Of a stretch of DNA of 52,995 nucleotides, positions 38,348 through 50,850 are shown piece after piece. Positions within the stretch are counted from its first letter, which is position 1; each line of letters begins with the position of its first letter. A program made the position numbers and the translations under genes. The notes under the pieces were generated by a model, which saw nothing but the letters and a program-made list of their open reading frames with translations, did no database searches and was not told the DNA's origin. Source of the stretch: Parachitinimonas caeni (GTDB taxonomy: Bacteria; Pseudomonadota; Gammaproteobacteria; Burkholderiales; Chitinimonadaceae); the NCBI RefSeq assembly GCF_030129945.1, contig NZ_JARRAF010000033.1, forward strand, positions 1 through 52,995. Reading direction: 5' to 3'.

Positions 38348-40012
38348 ATGCTGCTTTCCCTATCTATTCGCGATTTCGTGCTGGTAGACCGGCTTGATCT
38401 CCGGTTTGATACAGGATTCACCGTACTGTCCGGCGAGACGGGTGCCGGTAAATCCGTGCTGATCGACGCACTTGGTCTTTTACTGGGTGATCGGGCCGAC
38501 GCTGGCTGGGTTCGGCATGGTGCCGACCGTGCCGAGCTGGCCGCACAGTTTGACATTGCGGACCAGGACTCGGTTGTACAGCTGCTGGAAGACTATGCAC
38601 TCGAAGGGGATGAAGGCCTCTGTCTGTTGCGCCGGACCATCGACAGCAGCGGCCGTTCTCGCGCTTTTATCAACGGCCAGCCTGCGACGGCGGCTCAGCT
38701 GAAGGAAATTGGCGAGTACCTCGTAGATATTCATGGCCAGCACGCTCACCAGTCGTTGCTGCGAAGCGAAGCGCAACGCACTTTGCTTGATGCGTACGGC
38801 GGTCAGGGGACGGCGGTTACTGCCGTGCGCGGGGCATTTCAACAGTGGCGCCAGCTGAAAGACCGGCTGGACCGGGCGGTGCTGCATGCCGATGAACATA
38901 GTGCGGAGCGCGAACGCCTGTTGTGGCAGATAGATGAAGTTGCCGCACTGGAATTGCTACCGGATGAATGGATGGCCCTGCAGACGGAGCATGCCCGTCT
39001 CGCGCACGCTGCAGCCTTGATTGAAGGGTGTGAGGCCGGCCTGTCTGCACTGTCGGAGGGCGAGGTTTCCTGTCAATCGATGCTTGCATCCACACAAGCC
39101 CAGCTGGGCGCCCTGGTGGATTATGATCCTGAACTGCAGGAAACCATCGACCTGCTGGCTTCAGTCGAGGCGCAACTGTCTGAGACAGTGTATTCACTCC
39201 GGCATTATTCGCGTCGGCTGGAACTCGACCCTGAACGGCTGGGCGAGGTCGAGCGCCGAATGGACACCTTGTACCGGATTTCGCGCAAATATCGATGCGA
39301 GGTCGAGAAGTTGCCCGAGTTGCTGGAGCAATGGCGTGGTCGTCTGAATGAGTTGGGAGTGAACGAAGATGTTGAGGCATTGACAGCGGCAGTGGCCGAG
39401 GCAGAACAGACTTATCGGGCGCTGGCTGTGGAATTGTCGGCAGCACGAGCCAGCGCTGCGAGCCGTCTCGGCGAAGTGGTCAGCCAGGAGATGCAGACCA
39501 TGGCGATGGCCGGCAGCCGCTTCGAGATTGCTTTGATCGCGCTGGAGCAACCCGCTGCATACGGACTTGAGCAGGTCGAATTCCGGGTTGCCCCGCACGC
39601 CCAGGCCCCGGCCAGATCGTTGGCCAAGGTCGCGTCGGGTGGCGAGTTGTCGCGTATCAGCCTGGCTTTGCAAGTTGTCACCAGTCAGCTGGCATCCGTG
39701 CCGACCTTGATATTCGATGAAGTGGATGTGGGAATTGGTGGCCGTGTTGCAGAAATCGTGGGTCAGCTACTCAAACGCTTGGGGCAGCGTCATCAGGTGT
39801 TGTGTGTGACCCATCTTCCGCAGGTGGCCGCTTGCGGGGACCGGCAGTTCCAGGTTAGCAAGCATCAGTCGGAGAATGGCATCTATAGCCGGATTGAGGC
39901 ACTTGATGACCGGGGCAGGGTCGAAGAAATAGCACGGATGCTGGGGGGGGTGGAACTGACCGATCTGACCCGTCAGCACGCAGCAGAAATGCTTGGAATA
40001 GTGCTTGCTTGA
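38348..40012 (+). CDS. recN: DNA repair protein RecN
   Basis: 554 residues, SMC-like. Walker A GETGAGKS at 29-36, central coiled coil, ABC signature KVASGGELSRISLALQVV and Walker B TLIFDEVDVGIGG. Acts in double-strand-break repair. Start set at 38348 (MLLSLSIRDFVLVDRLDL); a GTG at 38336 is also in frame. Confidence 0.95.
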   Translation: MLLSLSIRDFVLVDRLDLRFDTGFTVLSGETGAGKSVLIDALGLLLGDRADAGWVRHGADRAELAAQFDIADQDSVVQLLEDYALEGDEGLCLLRRTIDSSGRSRAFINGQPATAAQLKEIGEYLVDIHGQHAHQSLLRSEAQRTLLDAYGGQGTAVTAVRGAFQQWRQLKDRLDRAVLHADEHSAERERLLWQIDEVAALELLPDEWMALQTEHARLAHAAALIEGCEAGLSALSEGEVSCQSMLASTQAQLGALVDYDPELQETIDLLASVEAQLSETVYSLRHYSRRLELDPERLGEVERRMDTLYRISRKYRCEVEKLPELLEQWRGRLNELGVNEDVEALTAAVAEAEQTYRALAVELSAARASAASRLGEVVSQEMQTMAMAGSRFEIALIALEQPAAYGLEQVEFRVAPHAQAPARSLAKVASGGELSRISLALQVVTSQLASVPTLIFDEVDVGIGGRVAEIVGQLLKRLGQRHQVLCVTHLPQVAACGDRQFQVSKHQSENGIYSRIEALDDRGRVEEIARMLGGVELTDLTRQHAAEMLGIVLA

Positions 40013-40218
40013 GGGACACCTTACCCGCTGGTGACATAACATGACAGCGCCACCGATTTACCGGTTTCATTTTGAAAGGAGCCCCGCTCTAGATTGATCG
40101 GTTTGCCAGTGCCCTTGGCCGCAGGGAGCGCGTACCGATTCATAACCCCTGTCTGTGTCTGCAGGCAGGATGCCCGTGCAGCTACCCAACTACCCTAACA
40201 AGACCCGGGAGAATTCAT

Positions 40219-41223
40219 ATGAAGAAGCTGACAAAAATCGTCGCAGGTCTGGCTTTGAGTGTGTGTGCGTTGCTGATGCCAGCGCAAGCCAAGACAGTGA
40301 TACGGGTTGGCATGCCCCCGCAAATTGGTTATTCGCCGCTGAATGTGGCAGACGCCAAGGGATACTGGAAGGAGCAGGGGATCAAGGTAGAGGTGGTGCC
40401 TTACGATGATAGCCAGGCGGTAGGAAAGGCCTTGGCGAGTGGTGAGATTGACGTCGGCGCAGATCTGATCGGCAATTGGGTGGGTCTGCAGATGCAAGGT
40501 TTGCCAATCAAGATTGTTGCCGAAACCCAGTGGTCAAATGGCGACCAGAAGCTGTTGATCAAATCGGGCCAGGAAATTGGCAAGCTTAAAGGGCAGACGG
40601 TCGGCATAAACGACAAGCAGGTTGCCCAGTTGTTTCTGCTGAGCAAATACCTCAATTCAAAGGGCATGCGGCTTGCTGACTTCAAGTTGGTCGAGCAGAA
40701 CCCCGAGCGCTTGACGGATGCTTTTGTTAAAGGTCAGGTGCAGGTGGCGGTGTTGTCCGATTTGTTTGCCAACGATGCCATACGACGTGGTAATGGTCTG
40801 GCGCTGGTCGATAGTGCCAGCTACTCGGGCATCATGCCGCAAGGCTTTGCAGCCAATCCGCAGGCGATGAAGGAGTTGCGTGAAGACCAGTGGGTGAAGT
40901 TCTTTGTTGGCTGGCTGAAGGCGGTGAACTGGATTCGCGGCCCCAATTTCAAGTGGGGTGAATATCGTGATTTGCTCAATGCCAAGACATTCAAGAATTT
41001 CTCGGCAGAGGGAGATGCTGCGATGATGGATATGCTGAGCGGCGTGAAATTTCTCGGCGTTTACGAGCAGATCAAGCGTAATGGTGAGCTGGGGGGCTTG
41101 GAATACTATCTGCGGGACGTTCTACGCTTCATGAAAGAGAATGGTTATATCAAGAATGAGCCCGATCATCAGACACTGCTAGATACCACGCATTTTCAGA
41201 AAGCCTTGCAGGCATTCAAGTAA
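40219..41223 (+). CDS. ABC transporter substrate-binding protein (SsuA/TauA/NMT1-like)
   Basis: 334 residues with a signal peptide (about 1-24, ending PAQA). The start IRVGMPPQIGYSPLNVADAKGYWKEQGIKVEVVPYDDS and later GEIDVGADLIG match periplasmic binding proteins for sulfonates, taurine, nitrate or pyrimidine precursors; the ligand is not evident. Start at 40219 with GGGAGAATTC upstream. No permease or ATPase gene is adjacent, so it is an orphan. Its terminator follows at 41313. Confidence 0.85.
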   Translation: MKKLTKIVAGLALSVCALLMPAQAKTVIRVGMPPQIGYSPLNVADAKGYWKEQGIKVEVVPYDDSQAVGKALASGEIDVGADLIGNWVGLQMQGLPIKIVAETQWSNGDQKLLIKSGQEIGKLKGQTVGINDKQVAQLFLLSKYLNSKGMRLADFKLVEQNPERLTDAFVKGQVQVAVLSDLFANDAIRRGNGLALVDSASYSGIMPQGFAANPQAMKELREDQWVKFFVGWLKAVNWIRGPNFKWGEYRDLLNAKTFKNFSAEGDAAMMDMLSGVKFLGVYEQIKRNGELGGLEYYLRDVLRFMKENGYIKNEPDHQTLLDTTHFQKALQAFK

Positions 41224-41262
41224 GAACAAGCGTCTGACTCCTGGCTTTGCCGCCATGATTGA

Positions 41263-44038
<2,776 letters not shown>

Positions 44039-44051
44039 TGGTCGGGCGGAA

Positions 44052-44069
44052 AATCGGGAAAGCCCGATT
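44052..44069 (-). terminator. Probable terminator downstream of the first porin
   Basis: Perfect 7-bp stem AATCGGG / CCCGATT with a 4-base loop; on the minus strand it exits into TTTTCC. It lies about 100 bp after the porin stop and just before mltA. Confidence 0.5.
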
Positions 44070-44167
44070 CTAGCCCGGATGCGCCGGGAAATCGCGAGAT
44101 TGATATACGGATTGACCTGTTTGCGGCAGGGGATTTCATGGCCCCCCGCCGGGCATCGATTTCCCGC

Positions 44168-45805
44168 TTAGAAGGTGTGGTTGATGCCGAGTTGCAGGCT
44201 GGTTGGATCGCTGCCACGCGGGGTGTATTGTGCGCTCTGAATGCTGCCATCAGGTTGCACTGCGCCGGACACATAGAAGTTGTAACCAGCATTGGCATCG
44301 TTGCTGACACGGGCGTAGGTGGCAAACAGATTGGTCCGTTTCGATAGCGAGAACAGCCCGGTCATCTGAAAGTAACGCGCCCCCGACTCAGGATCTTTCA
44401 CACCATGGATTTTTGCGTCACGCGCTTCACCGTAAGTAACAACCGCCTCTGTGAGGTCGCTGAATCGATAGCTGGAAGACAGGACCCAGGTGTCGCGGCT
44501 ATTGTCATCAAAACCAAGTGCCGCGTTGTATTGGTTGACCTGCCTCTCGTATACCCCGCCGACGCGCAGTTGTGGGTTGATTTGATACCCTCCCGCCAGC
44601 TTGATGCCGTAAGCGCGATCCAGCACTCCTCCCATGCTGTAAGGGTCTTTCTCGATCATGGTGGACAAACTGGCAAAGACCCCTTTGGACAAATAGTGCA
44701 ATGTCAGCTCGGAGTTGAAAGGATTCAAGGTACGGCGTGCTTCCGGGTTGTGCAGACGGCTGTCGAGCGCATAGTTGACACCGAGCTCGCCTTTGTCTTC
44801 ATTGCCGGACACTGCCGCCAGCACAGAAAACCCTCCAAAGGAAGGGCTGCGATACTGGACGACGTTATTGTGCCGATGACCAACATTGTGGAAGGCATAT
44901 TGCAGGGTGTAGGCACGAGCGAGATCAAGCACGGTGCGATTGAGCTGGCTACCCGGAGTAAAGGCTTGCACCGCAGCGTTGCCAAGTGATTGGTTGAGTG
45001 CGGCTGAAAATGCCTGTGGACTGACCGATAGCGATGACAGATTCTGTGCGGTAGCTTGCTGGGCGGCCGTACTTGCAGCAGTGAGCATCTGATTGACGCT
45101 TTGGCCTTGCAGATAGCCCTGGCCGACAGCACGGCCAATGGCCATGGCAATTGCCGTGGTGCCAGAGTTGGCGTTGTTGTTATTGGCTTGTGTGACCACC
45201 GGCAGAAGTGCTGCCGTAAAAGCGCTTTGCGCAACGGCCAGGTCGGAGCCGCCTACAGAATTCGATAGCTGGTTGGTGCCAAGGATGGCGAGGGCTGTAG
45301 ACGACAAGCCGGATCGTAGCAGGTGCAGTTCATTGGGCACATGCTTGTCGTAATACATGTCCATGCGTCCCAGCGAAATCTGCCCCCAATTGCCTTTCAG
45401 TCCTACAAATGATGGACGGTTGGCGATGCGCGATGTTCCTGTGTTGGGTGAGGTGGTCCGGCCGTAGCGGTCATCAGACAGTCCGAGGGCAGCGCGACGT
45501 CCCTCGCTGGAACAGCCAGCAAATCCACAGGAGTCATCAGGTTTGATTTGACTTTCTATCTGCCAGAAGACGGAAAGATCATCGCTGATTTCTTCTGAGC
45601 CACGAAAACCAAGGTAGGAAAACCCATCCGTCACCCGCATCCGGCGCTCGATATTCTGATTGGGTAATGTTGCTCCTGTTGCCTGCACGCTCTCAACACC
45701 GAGGGTGAGCTTGCCGTAAAGGGTGACATGACCTTCGTCAGCCAGGGCAGACCGGGCGACTCCAAAACCGGCCAGAACGGCCACAGCAATCAGGGTTCGA
45801 TTCAT
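44168..45805 (-). CDS. Outer-membrane porin with a large insertion at the L3 position
   Basis: 545 residues, signal peptide 1-22 (ending SALA), first strand GHVTLYGKLTLGVE and terminal phenylalanine typical of 16-stranded general porins. GGAG lies 7 bases before the start. The common core is about 350-400 residues; the excess is a segment at about 176-300 rich in A, S, Q and N (QANNNNANSG; TAASTAAQQATAQNLSS), placed between SLGRMDMYYDK and VVQYRSPSFGGF, where the constriction loop L3 lies. A C93-x4-C98 pair may form a disulfide in an outer loop. Expected function is diffusion of small solutes; the insertion may alter the channel. Confidence 0.9.
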   Translation of the reverse strand: MNRTLIAVAVLAGFGVARSALADEGHVTLYGKLTLGVESVQATGATLPNQNIERRMRVTDGFSYLGFRGSEEISDDLSVFWQIESQIKPDDSCGFAGCSSEGRRAALGLSDDRYGRTTSPNTGTSRIANRPSFVGLKGNWGQISLGRMDMYYDKHVPNELHLLRSGLSSTALAILGTNQLSNSVGGSDLAVAQSAFTAALLPVVTQANNNNANSGTTAIAMAIGRAVGQGYLQGQSVNQMLTAASTAAQQATAQNLSSLSVSPQAFSAALNQSLGNAAVQAFTPGSQLNRTVLDLARAYTLQYAFHNVGHRHNNVVQYRSPSFGGFSVLAAVSGNEDKGELGVNYALDSRLHNPEARRTLNPFNSELTLHYLSKGVFASLSTMIEKDPYSMGGVLDRAYGIKLAGGYQINPQLRVGGVYERQVNQYNAALGFDDNSRDTWVLSSSYRFSDLTEAVVTYGEARDAKIHGVKDPESGARYFQMTGLFSLSKRTNLFATYARVSNDANAGYNFYVSGAVQPDGSIQSAQYTPRGSDPTSLQLGINHTF

Positions 45806-45919
45806 TTCGAATCTCCAGCTTTTTTATTGATTACTTTCTGGTATGCCGCATGCGCGGGCACCCAGCCTGAATACTAGCCACTACCCGTGGCAAATCCAGA
45901 TGATTCTGCCTGCGTTCAT

Positions 45920-45934
45920 AATTGTCAGACAATT
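45920..45934. promoter_or_regulatory. Candidate GntR-type operator upstream of the first porin
   Basis: The palindrome AATTGTCAGACAATT has perfect 7-bp arms and lies about 115 bp upstream of the porin start. It resembles the TTGTC-N-GACAA type operators of FCD-class GntR regulators. No regulator gene is adjacent, so the assignment is by resemblance only. Confidence 0.4.
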
Positions 45935-46093
45935 CATTTTGCCTGGCTCAAACGCGGTTCACTCAGTTTGTTGTAAATGTACGTCAGCTATACAAGTAAA
46001 TTGAATGCCTTATATAGCGTGCTTGGAAGGCTAAGACAAGTTAAATGAGTCTGCTTGAATGGCACGGGATTAATTGTGGAGTGCCCCAAAACA

Positions 46094-46129
46094 AACATCC
46101 CCTCGTGCCATTTGACAGGAGGGGATGTT
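46094..46129 (-). terminator. Rho-independent terminator after the second porin
   Basis: Perfect 11-bp stem (46094-46104 with 46119-46129, arm AACATCCCCTC) and 14-base loop; on the minus strand it exits into TGTTTTGG. It lies 48 bp after the porin stop. Confidence 0.8.
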
Positions 46130-46176
46130 GGCAATTAATCCGCAAATACGGATCAGGTACTTGGCATTGCGGGCAA

Positions 46177-47226
46177 TTAGAATGCGTGCAGAATACCAAC
46201 GCTGAATACCTTCGGATCAGTATTCAACTTGTAAACCTTGTGATCGCCGTAGTTGATTGAGCCGTACTCGGTTACGAAGGAGGTGCGCTTCGAGAACAAG
46301 TACTTGTAACCAACCTGCCACTGAACGTATTGGCTATCCGCAATCGAAGTGGATACGCCTGCAGGGGTGGTGGACTTGTACTTGTCGCCGTAGATGAAGC
46401 CAGCACGGATCAGGTTTTTCTTGTCCAGATAGTAGCCACCGTTCAGGCCAAAGCTGGTGCGCTTCCAGTGGGAAGTCTTGGCATCAACATTGTCTTTCTT
46501 CAGATGTTGCAGGCCAGCGTGTACGAACCAGTCTTGCGCCATGTATTCGCCGCCAACAAAGAACGACTCGTTGTCGCGGTTGTATACGCCACCAACATTG
46601 GCTTCGTTAGCATAGGCACCTACCAGCATGACCGGACCGGTCTTGTAGTTCAGGTGCATGGCGTAGTTGAAGGTGTTCTTTACTTCGGCATTGGGCTTGG
46701 AGCTGTCACCGTTTTCGCCAGTTGCCAGCATCAGCGTGCCAACAAAACCCGACAGGTTGGGCGAGGTGTACTTTACGGTGTTGTTGTAACGGGTGATGCC
46801 CTTGTCAACTTCGTAGTAAGCCAGACCCAGACGGCCGTCCATGGCGTTATCCAGCAATTCCACGGCGTTGGTGTAAGGTGTCTTGCCGCGGCCAAGACCG
46901 ATGCTACCCCACGACTTTCCGCTCAGGCCAACCCATGCCTCACGGGTGCCGAAAGCGCCGGAAGCCGATGCGTCATCAGGAGCGATCGTGCTTTCAAGCT
47001 GGAAGAAGGCAGACATGTCGTCGCCCAGTTGTTCTGTACCACGGAATCCGATGCGTGAGCTGGGGCCCATGCCATCAATACGGTGCATCTTTTCAGTGAT
47101 GCCGTAGTTATCGTTGTAGCTGTAGCCCAGGTTAACCTGGCCGTACATGGTAATGATGTCGGCCGCCATGGCCGCTGGTGCAGCCAAGGCGCTCAACACG
47201 GCGACGGTGATCAAATGCTTTTTCAT
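46177..47226 (-). CDS. Outer-membrane general porin
   Basis: 349 residues from the ATG at 47226, with AGGAG 9 bases upstream. Signal peptide 1-21 (ending AAMA), DIITMYGQVNLGYSYND first strand, GFRGTEQLGDDMSAFFQLES, SIGLGRGKTPYTNAVELL leading into L3, and a C-terminal strand ending ILHAF. Size and motifs are those of standard betaproteobacterial porins, making it a normal-length comparison for the insertion-bearing porin next door. Codon choice is strongly biased, as expected for an abundant protein (impression, not calculated). Confidence 0.95.
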   Translation of the reverse strand: MKKHLITVAVLSALAAPAAMAADIITMYGQVNLGYSYNDNYGITEKMHRIDGMGPSSRIGFRGTEQLGDDMSAFFQLESTIAPDDASASGAFGTREAWVGLSGKSWGSIGLGRGKTPYTNAVELLDNAMDGRLGLAYYEVDKGITRYNNTVKYTSPNLSGFVGTLMLATGENGDSSKPNAEVKNTFNYAMHLNYKTGPVMLVGAYANEANVGGVYNRDNESFFVGGEYMAQDWFVHAGLQHLKKDNVDAKTSHWKRTSFGLNGGYYLDKKNLIRAGFIYGDKYKSTTPAGVSTSIADSQYVQWQVGYKYLFSKRTSFVTEYGSINYGDHKVYKLNTDPKVFSVGILHAF

Positions 47227-47636
47227 CGAATTCTTCTCCTGATGCTTGGATTCACAACGAACAGGCGGCAAGGGGAGCTGCTATTGAGTGCAGGTTTTTG
47301 CCTGGTGCCCCCACTTATTCTTAGTCCACTTGGTAAATGCCGGTGCCGCAACTTGTTCGGCGATCTTGCTGATAAAACAAACCGCCCGCAGTGTGCCGTA
47401 GCAATAAAGCATGGGGCAAGCCTGTGCGCGGGTTTGATCTGCGGTTGTTGTTAAAACGAAACAGAATCAAAAAGTGCTGCAAGGCAAGCCCTAAATGGCT
47501 TTCGAGTGGGTTTGATAAAAACGCAACGATCTACTGTTGCGAAAAAACGACCTCTGTAGTCTTGGTTGACTCTGGTTGGATGGTCGGACAATTAATGGTT
47601 TGACTATGGTTTGATCGTTACATCTGCTGCCGCAGA
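47227..47636. other. 410-bp intergenic region between aroC and the second porin
   Basis: It contains the porin leader with its ribosome site, presumably the porin promoter, and a probable aroC terminator at 47517-47541. No gene is supported; a plus-strand frame reading out of the porin 5' end has no recognisable protein. Confidence 0.7.
47517..47541 (-). terminator. Probable terminator after aroC
   Basis: Stem CGCAAC / GTTGCG (47522-47527 with 47536-47541), 8-base loop, followed on the minus strand by TTTTTATC. It lies about 95 bp beyond the aroC stop. Confidence 0.5.
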
Positions 47637-48731
47637 CTATCGCCTGGCGATGCGTGGAGTGCTTACTGAAACATCGCTGCATTGGGCTCGATGGCGCAGG
47701 GCGTGATCAATCAACACCAGAGCCAGCATCGCTTCGGCAATGGGTGTGGCACGGATTCCGACGCAAGGGTCATGACGGCCCGTGGTCTGCATCATTACAG
47801 CATTGCCATCAATATCAATCGAGCGCCGTTCCTGTGGCAGGCTTGACGTCGGCTTGAGCGCCATGCGGACCACAATGTCCTGCCCGGTTGAAATGCCGCC
47901 AAGCACACCACCAGCATGGTTGCTGGCAAAACCCTGAGGGGTCATCTCGTCGCAGTGCTGGCTACCACGCTGGCGGATCGACTCAAAACCCGCCCCAATT
48001 TCAACGCCCTTAACGGCATTGATACCCATCATGGCATAGGCGATTTCGGCATCCAGGCGATCATATACCGGCTCACCCCAGCCAACCGGCACCCCCTCCG
48101 CAACCACTGTAATACCTGCGCCTACCGAGTCACGCTCCGCCCTGATCTGATCCAGATAGGCTTCGAGCTGAGGCACGATGGCGGAATTGGGGGCAAAAAA
48201 GGCATTGCCAGAGACGGCATCCCAGCTATCGAATGGAATCGTGATTTCGCCAAGCTGATGCATGTAGCCGCGTACGCGAATGCCAAATTTTTCGGCCAGC
48301 CACTTCTTGGCGATGGCCCCAGCAGCTACCCGCACAGCGGTTTCACGCGCCGAACTACGGCCACCACCGCGATAGTCGCGAATGCCATATTTATGCCAAT
48401 AAGTATAGTCGGCATGGCCGGGGCGGAAGGTCTGGGCGATCTTGCCGTAGTCCTGGCTGCGTTGGTCCTGATTTCGAATCAAAAGGGCAATTGGGGTGCC
48501 GGTGGTTTTGCCTTCGAAGACGCCGGACAGAATTTCGACGGTATCGGGCTCCTTGCGCTGGGTAACGTGGCGCGAAGTGCCTGGCTTGCGGCGATCCAGC
48601 TCAATCTGGATGTCTGCCTCGGTCAGCGCCAGTCCGGGAGGGCAGCCTTCAACCACGCAGCCGATGGCTGGGCCGTGAGATTCACCAAAGGACGAAACAC
48701 TGAACAACAAACCAAATTGATTGCCAGACAT
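47637..48731 (-). CDS. aroC: Chorismate synthase
   Basis: 364 residues. Signatures: [48 protein letters not shown] and [18 protein letters not shown]. It converts EPSP to chorismate using reduced FMN, feeding the tryptophan pathway encoded earlier in the window. Start at 48731. Confidence 0.97.
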   Translation of the reverse strand: MSGNQFGLLFSVSSFGESHGPAIGCVVEGCPPGLALTEADIQIELDRRKPGTSRHVTQRKEPDTVEILSGVFEGKTTGTPIALLIRNQDQRSQDYGKIAQTFRPGHADYTYWHKYGIRDYRGGGRSSARETAVRVAAGAIAKKWLAEKFGIRVRGYMHQLGEITIPFDSWDAVSGNAFFAPNSAIVPQLEAYLDQIRAERDSVGAGITVVAEGVPVGWGEPVYDRLDAEIAYAMMGINAVKGVEIGAGFESIRQRGSQHCDEMTPQGFASNHAGGVLGGISTGQDIVVRMALKPTSSLPQERRSIDIDGNAVMMQTTGRHDPCVGIRATPIAEAMLALVLIDHALRHRAQCSDVSVSTPRIARR

Positions 48732-49117
48732 GCAGAAACTCCAGATACAGGTGCAGATTTGAGATAGGACAAAGCCAATTCAGAACACCAGTGAGCCATT
48801 GCGGGCTGACGGTCTGATCTTGATGGTTCTTTGATTGGCGATGCTGTCGATGGTAGCACAGGCTACGCAGGCTAAGGCATGGCTGGCTGTTGCGGCGCAA
48901 CATCTCGAATGGGATTAAATTTTGCAAATTAATGCCAATGGTATAAGCTGTGGTTTGCTGCAATGCACAAGAGGAGACGTGCAGTGTATGTTTCTAATCT
49001 CTTTATCTTGTTATGGGGCCGAGTCTAAGCCACTTCCTGTCTAACCAGAACGACGCCATCTCTTGAGCGTCGCCAGACAGAATGAAAAGGCTGCATCAGG
49101 GCTCCAGGAGCACTGCC
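48732..49117. other. 386-bp intergenic region between aroC and the GNAT gene
   Basis: Divergent spacer. It has an AT-rich stretch with TATAAG near 48940, an AGGAG at 48972-48976 followed by an 18-codon frame (48988-49044), and a 6-bp-stem hairpin (CGACGC 49051-49056 with GCGTCG 49067-49072) before the GNAT ribosome site. Any leader-peptide role is speculative. Confidence 0.5.
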
Positions 49118-49720
49118 ATGGCCAATATTGCACTTGTAATACCGCTGGGTCCGCGTGATCGCGGATCGATTCTTGAACACTTACTGGCACTGAACACCGA
49201 AGACCGGGGAATGCGCTTTGGGCAATCGGTTGATGACCAGGCGATTGAGCGCTATGTCGCACAATTGGATTTTGCGCGTGACGCGTTTTATGGCGTCTAC
49301 CAGCGCAACGCTGAGAAGGAAACGCTCGTGGCCTGCCTGCAGCTGGCGATTGACCGACATGCCAAGCATGGCGAAATTGGCGTGAGCGTCGATGCCGCGT
49401 TCCGTCGGAAGGGGATTGCCGGGCGCATGCTCGAACGCGCAACGCTGCATGCCAGCAATATCGGGCTGTCGGAGGTTGTTATGTACTTCATGCCCTACAA
49501 CTCAGGTTTGATCGAGCTGGCCAAACGCTGTGGCATGAGCCTCTCGGTTGGCAATGGCGAAGGCATTGCTCGCCTCGCAAATCTGCGACCCACTCCCGCT
49601 TCGGTAGCAAATGAATTGGCCGAGGTGTGGGGTGTCGCGGCCGATGCAGTGATCCGTGATGCTGCCAGCGGCTTGGTGGAGTCCACACAAAACCTGCGCC
49701 GCTACGCAAACGCCATCTGA
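49118..49720 (+). CDS. GNAT-family N-acetyltransferase
   Basis: 200 residues from the ATG at 49118, with AGGAG 7 bases upstream. Acetyl-CoA loop region: IGVSVDAAFRRKGIAGRMLERA (motif A, R-x-x-G-I-A), followed by NSGLIELAKRCGMS (motif B). The substrate is unknown. It is the last core-like gene before the integron and has its own hairpin downstream. Confidence 0.88.
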   Translation: MANIALVIPLGPRDRGSILEHLLALNTEDRGMRFGQSVDDQAIERYVAQLDFARDAFYGVYQRNAEKETLVACLQLAIDRHAKHGEIGVSVDAAFRRKGIAGRMLERATLHASNIGLSEVVMYFMPYNSGLIELAKRCGMSLSVGNGEGIARLANLRPTPASVANELAEVWGVAADAVIRDAASGLVESTQNLRRYANAI

Positions 49721-49770
49721 CCATGGATCGTTTGCCAGGCAGCTGACGGGCTGCCGTCGGCACCATGCGA

Positions 49771-49812
49771 AATGCAATCAGCCCGACTCTTCTGGATCGG
49801 GCTGATTGCATT
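49771..49812. terminator. Long perfect hairpin between the GNAT gene and the integrase
   Basis: A perfect 16-bp stem (49771-49786 with 49797-49812, arm AATGCAATCAGCCCGA) and 10-base loop. Only a short T run follows on either strand, but position between two converging genes suggests a bidirectional terminator. Confidence 0.7.
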
Positions 49813-49869
49813 GGTATCTCATTAAAATGAAGCAGGTGCCAAAGGGCAAGGCGCAACGTCGAACTGCAC

Positions 49870-50850
49870 TTACCTCAAAGGCAGGTGATCCAGCGGGCTC
49901 ACCACCCCCAAACCGCCCCGGTTCAATACATGGGTGTAGATCATGGTGGTCTTCACGTCAGAGTGCCCCAATAACTCCTGCACGGTACGAATATCCTGCC
50001 CCGACTCCAGTAAATGCGTAGCAAAGGAATGACGCAAGGTGTGCACGCTGGCCGGCTTATTGATGCCTGCCGCCAAAGCCGCCCGCCGCACCGCCCGCTG
50101 TATACCTTGCTCGTGCGCATGGTGGCGACGCACCGCCTCCGAACGCCGATCACGTGACAGCTCGCGTGCAGGAAACAACCAATACCAAGCCAGCAAACGC
50201 TCCTCTCCCGGATTTTTGCGCGCCAGCGCATCGGGCAGATAAACGCCAGGCAAACCTGCCTCAGCCTCGAGCTGCCAGCGTGCCTTGGCCACATCCAGCT
50301 GTGCCGACAGTAACTTCAGAGGTAACAGGGTGCGGCGATCTTTATTGCCTTTCCCTTCATGAATCGTGATCTCGCGCCGCGCCAGATCTACATCCTTGAT
50401 TCGCAAGCGCAGGCACTCCATCAAACGCATTCCTGTGCCGTATAACAATCCTCCCATCAGGGCCTGTACACCCTCCAGCTGAGCCAGTAGTGCCGCCACC
50501 TCCTCGGGCGTCAGCACGGTCGGTAAACGTTGTGGACGCTTGGCGCGCACCACCTCATCCAGCCAGGGTAGGGCTAGGCCTAATACCTCCTTGTACAAAA
50601 ACAATAAGGCCGCCAGCGCCTGACTCTGTGTCGAGGCGGACACCTTGCTTTCCACCGCCAGAGAAGTCAGGAAAGACTGCACTTCAAGTGCACCCATCTC
50701 GCGCGGATGACGCTTGCCATGAAACAGAGTGAAGCGCTTCACCCACTGGGTGTAGGCCTCTTCAGTACGCAAACTATAATGACGCAAGCGCAAAGCCTCT
50801 CGCATCTGATCAAGTAGCCGTGGTGGCTGGCTGGATAACAGGGAAGACAT
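49870..50850 (-). CDS. intI: Integron integrase (tyrosine recombinase)
   Basis: 326 residues. N-terminal SAM-like domain (LLDQMREALRLRHYSLRTEEAYTQWVKRF), then the catalytic domain with R142 (GMRLMECL), H270 and R273 (VHTLRHSFATHLL), H296 (LLGHSD) and nucleophile Y305 (TMIYTH). The extra segment at about 205-250 (WYWLFPARELSRDRR ... HHAHEQGIQRAVRRA) is the insertion characteristic of IntI among tyrosine recombinases. It is divergent from the cassettes, as usual. All catalytic residues are present, so it is likely active or recently active. Confidence 0.95.
   Translation of the reverse strand: MSSLLSSQPPRLLDQMREALRLRHYSLRTEEAYTQWVKRFTLFHGKRHPREMGALEVQSFLTSLAVESKVSASTQSQALAALLFLYKEVLGLALPWLDEVVRAKRPQRLPTVLTPEEVAALLAQLEGVQALMGGLLYGTGMRLMECLRLRIKDVDLARREITIHEGKGNKDRRTLLPLKLLSAQLDVAKARWQLEAEAGLPGVYLPDALARKNPGEERLLAWYWLFPARELSRDRRSEAVRRHHAHEQGIQRAVRRAALAAGINKPASVHTLRHSFATHLLESGQDIRTVQELLGHSDVKTTMIYTHVLNRGGLGVVSPLDHLPLR

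Larger units (their letters stand above)
45806..46176. other. 371-bp intergenic region between the two porin genes
   Basis: It holds the leader and presumably the promoter of the first porin on the minus strand, a 15-bp palindrome at 45920-45934, and the terminator of the second porin at 46094-46129. No gene is supported; a short plus-strand frame at 46045 looks fortuitous. Confidence 0.7.
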
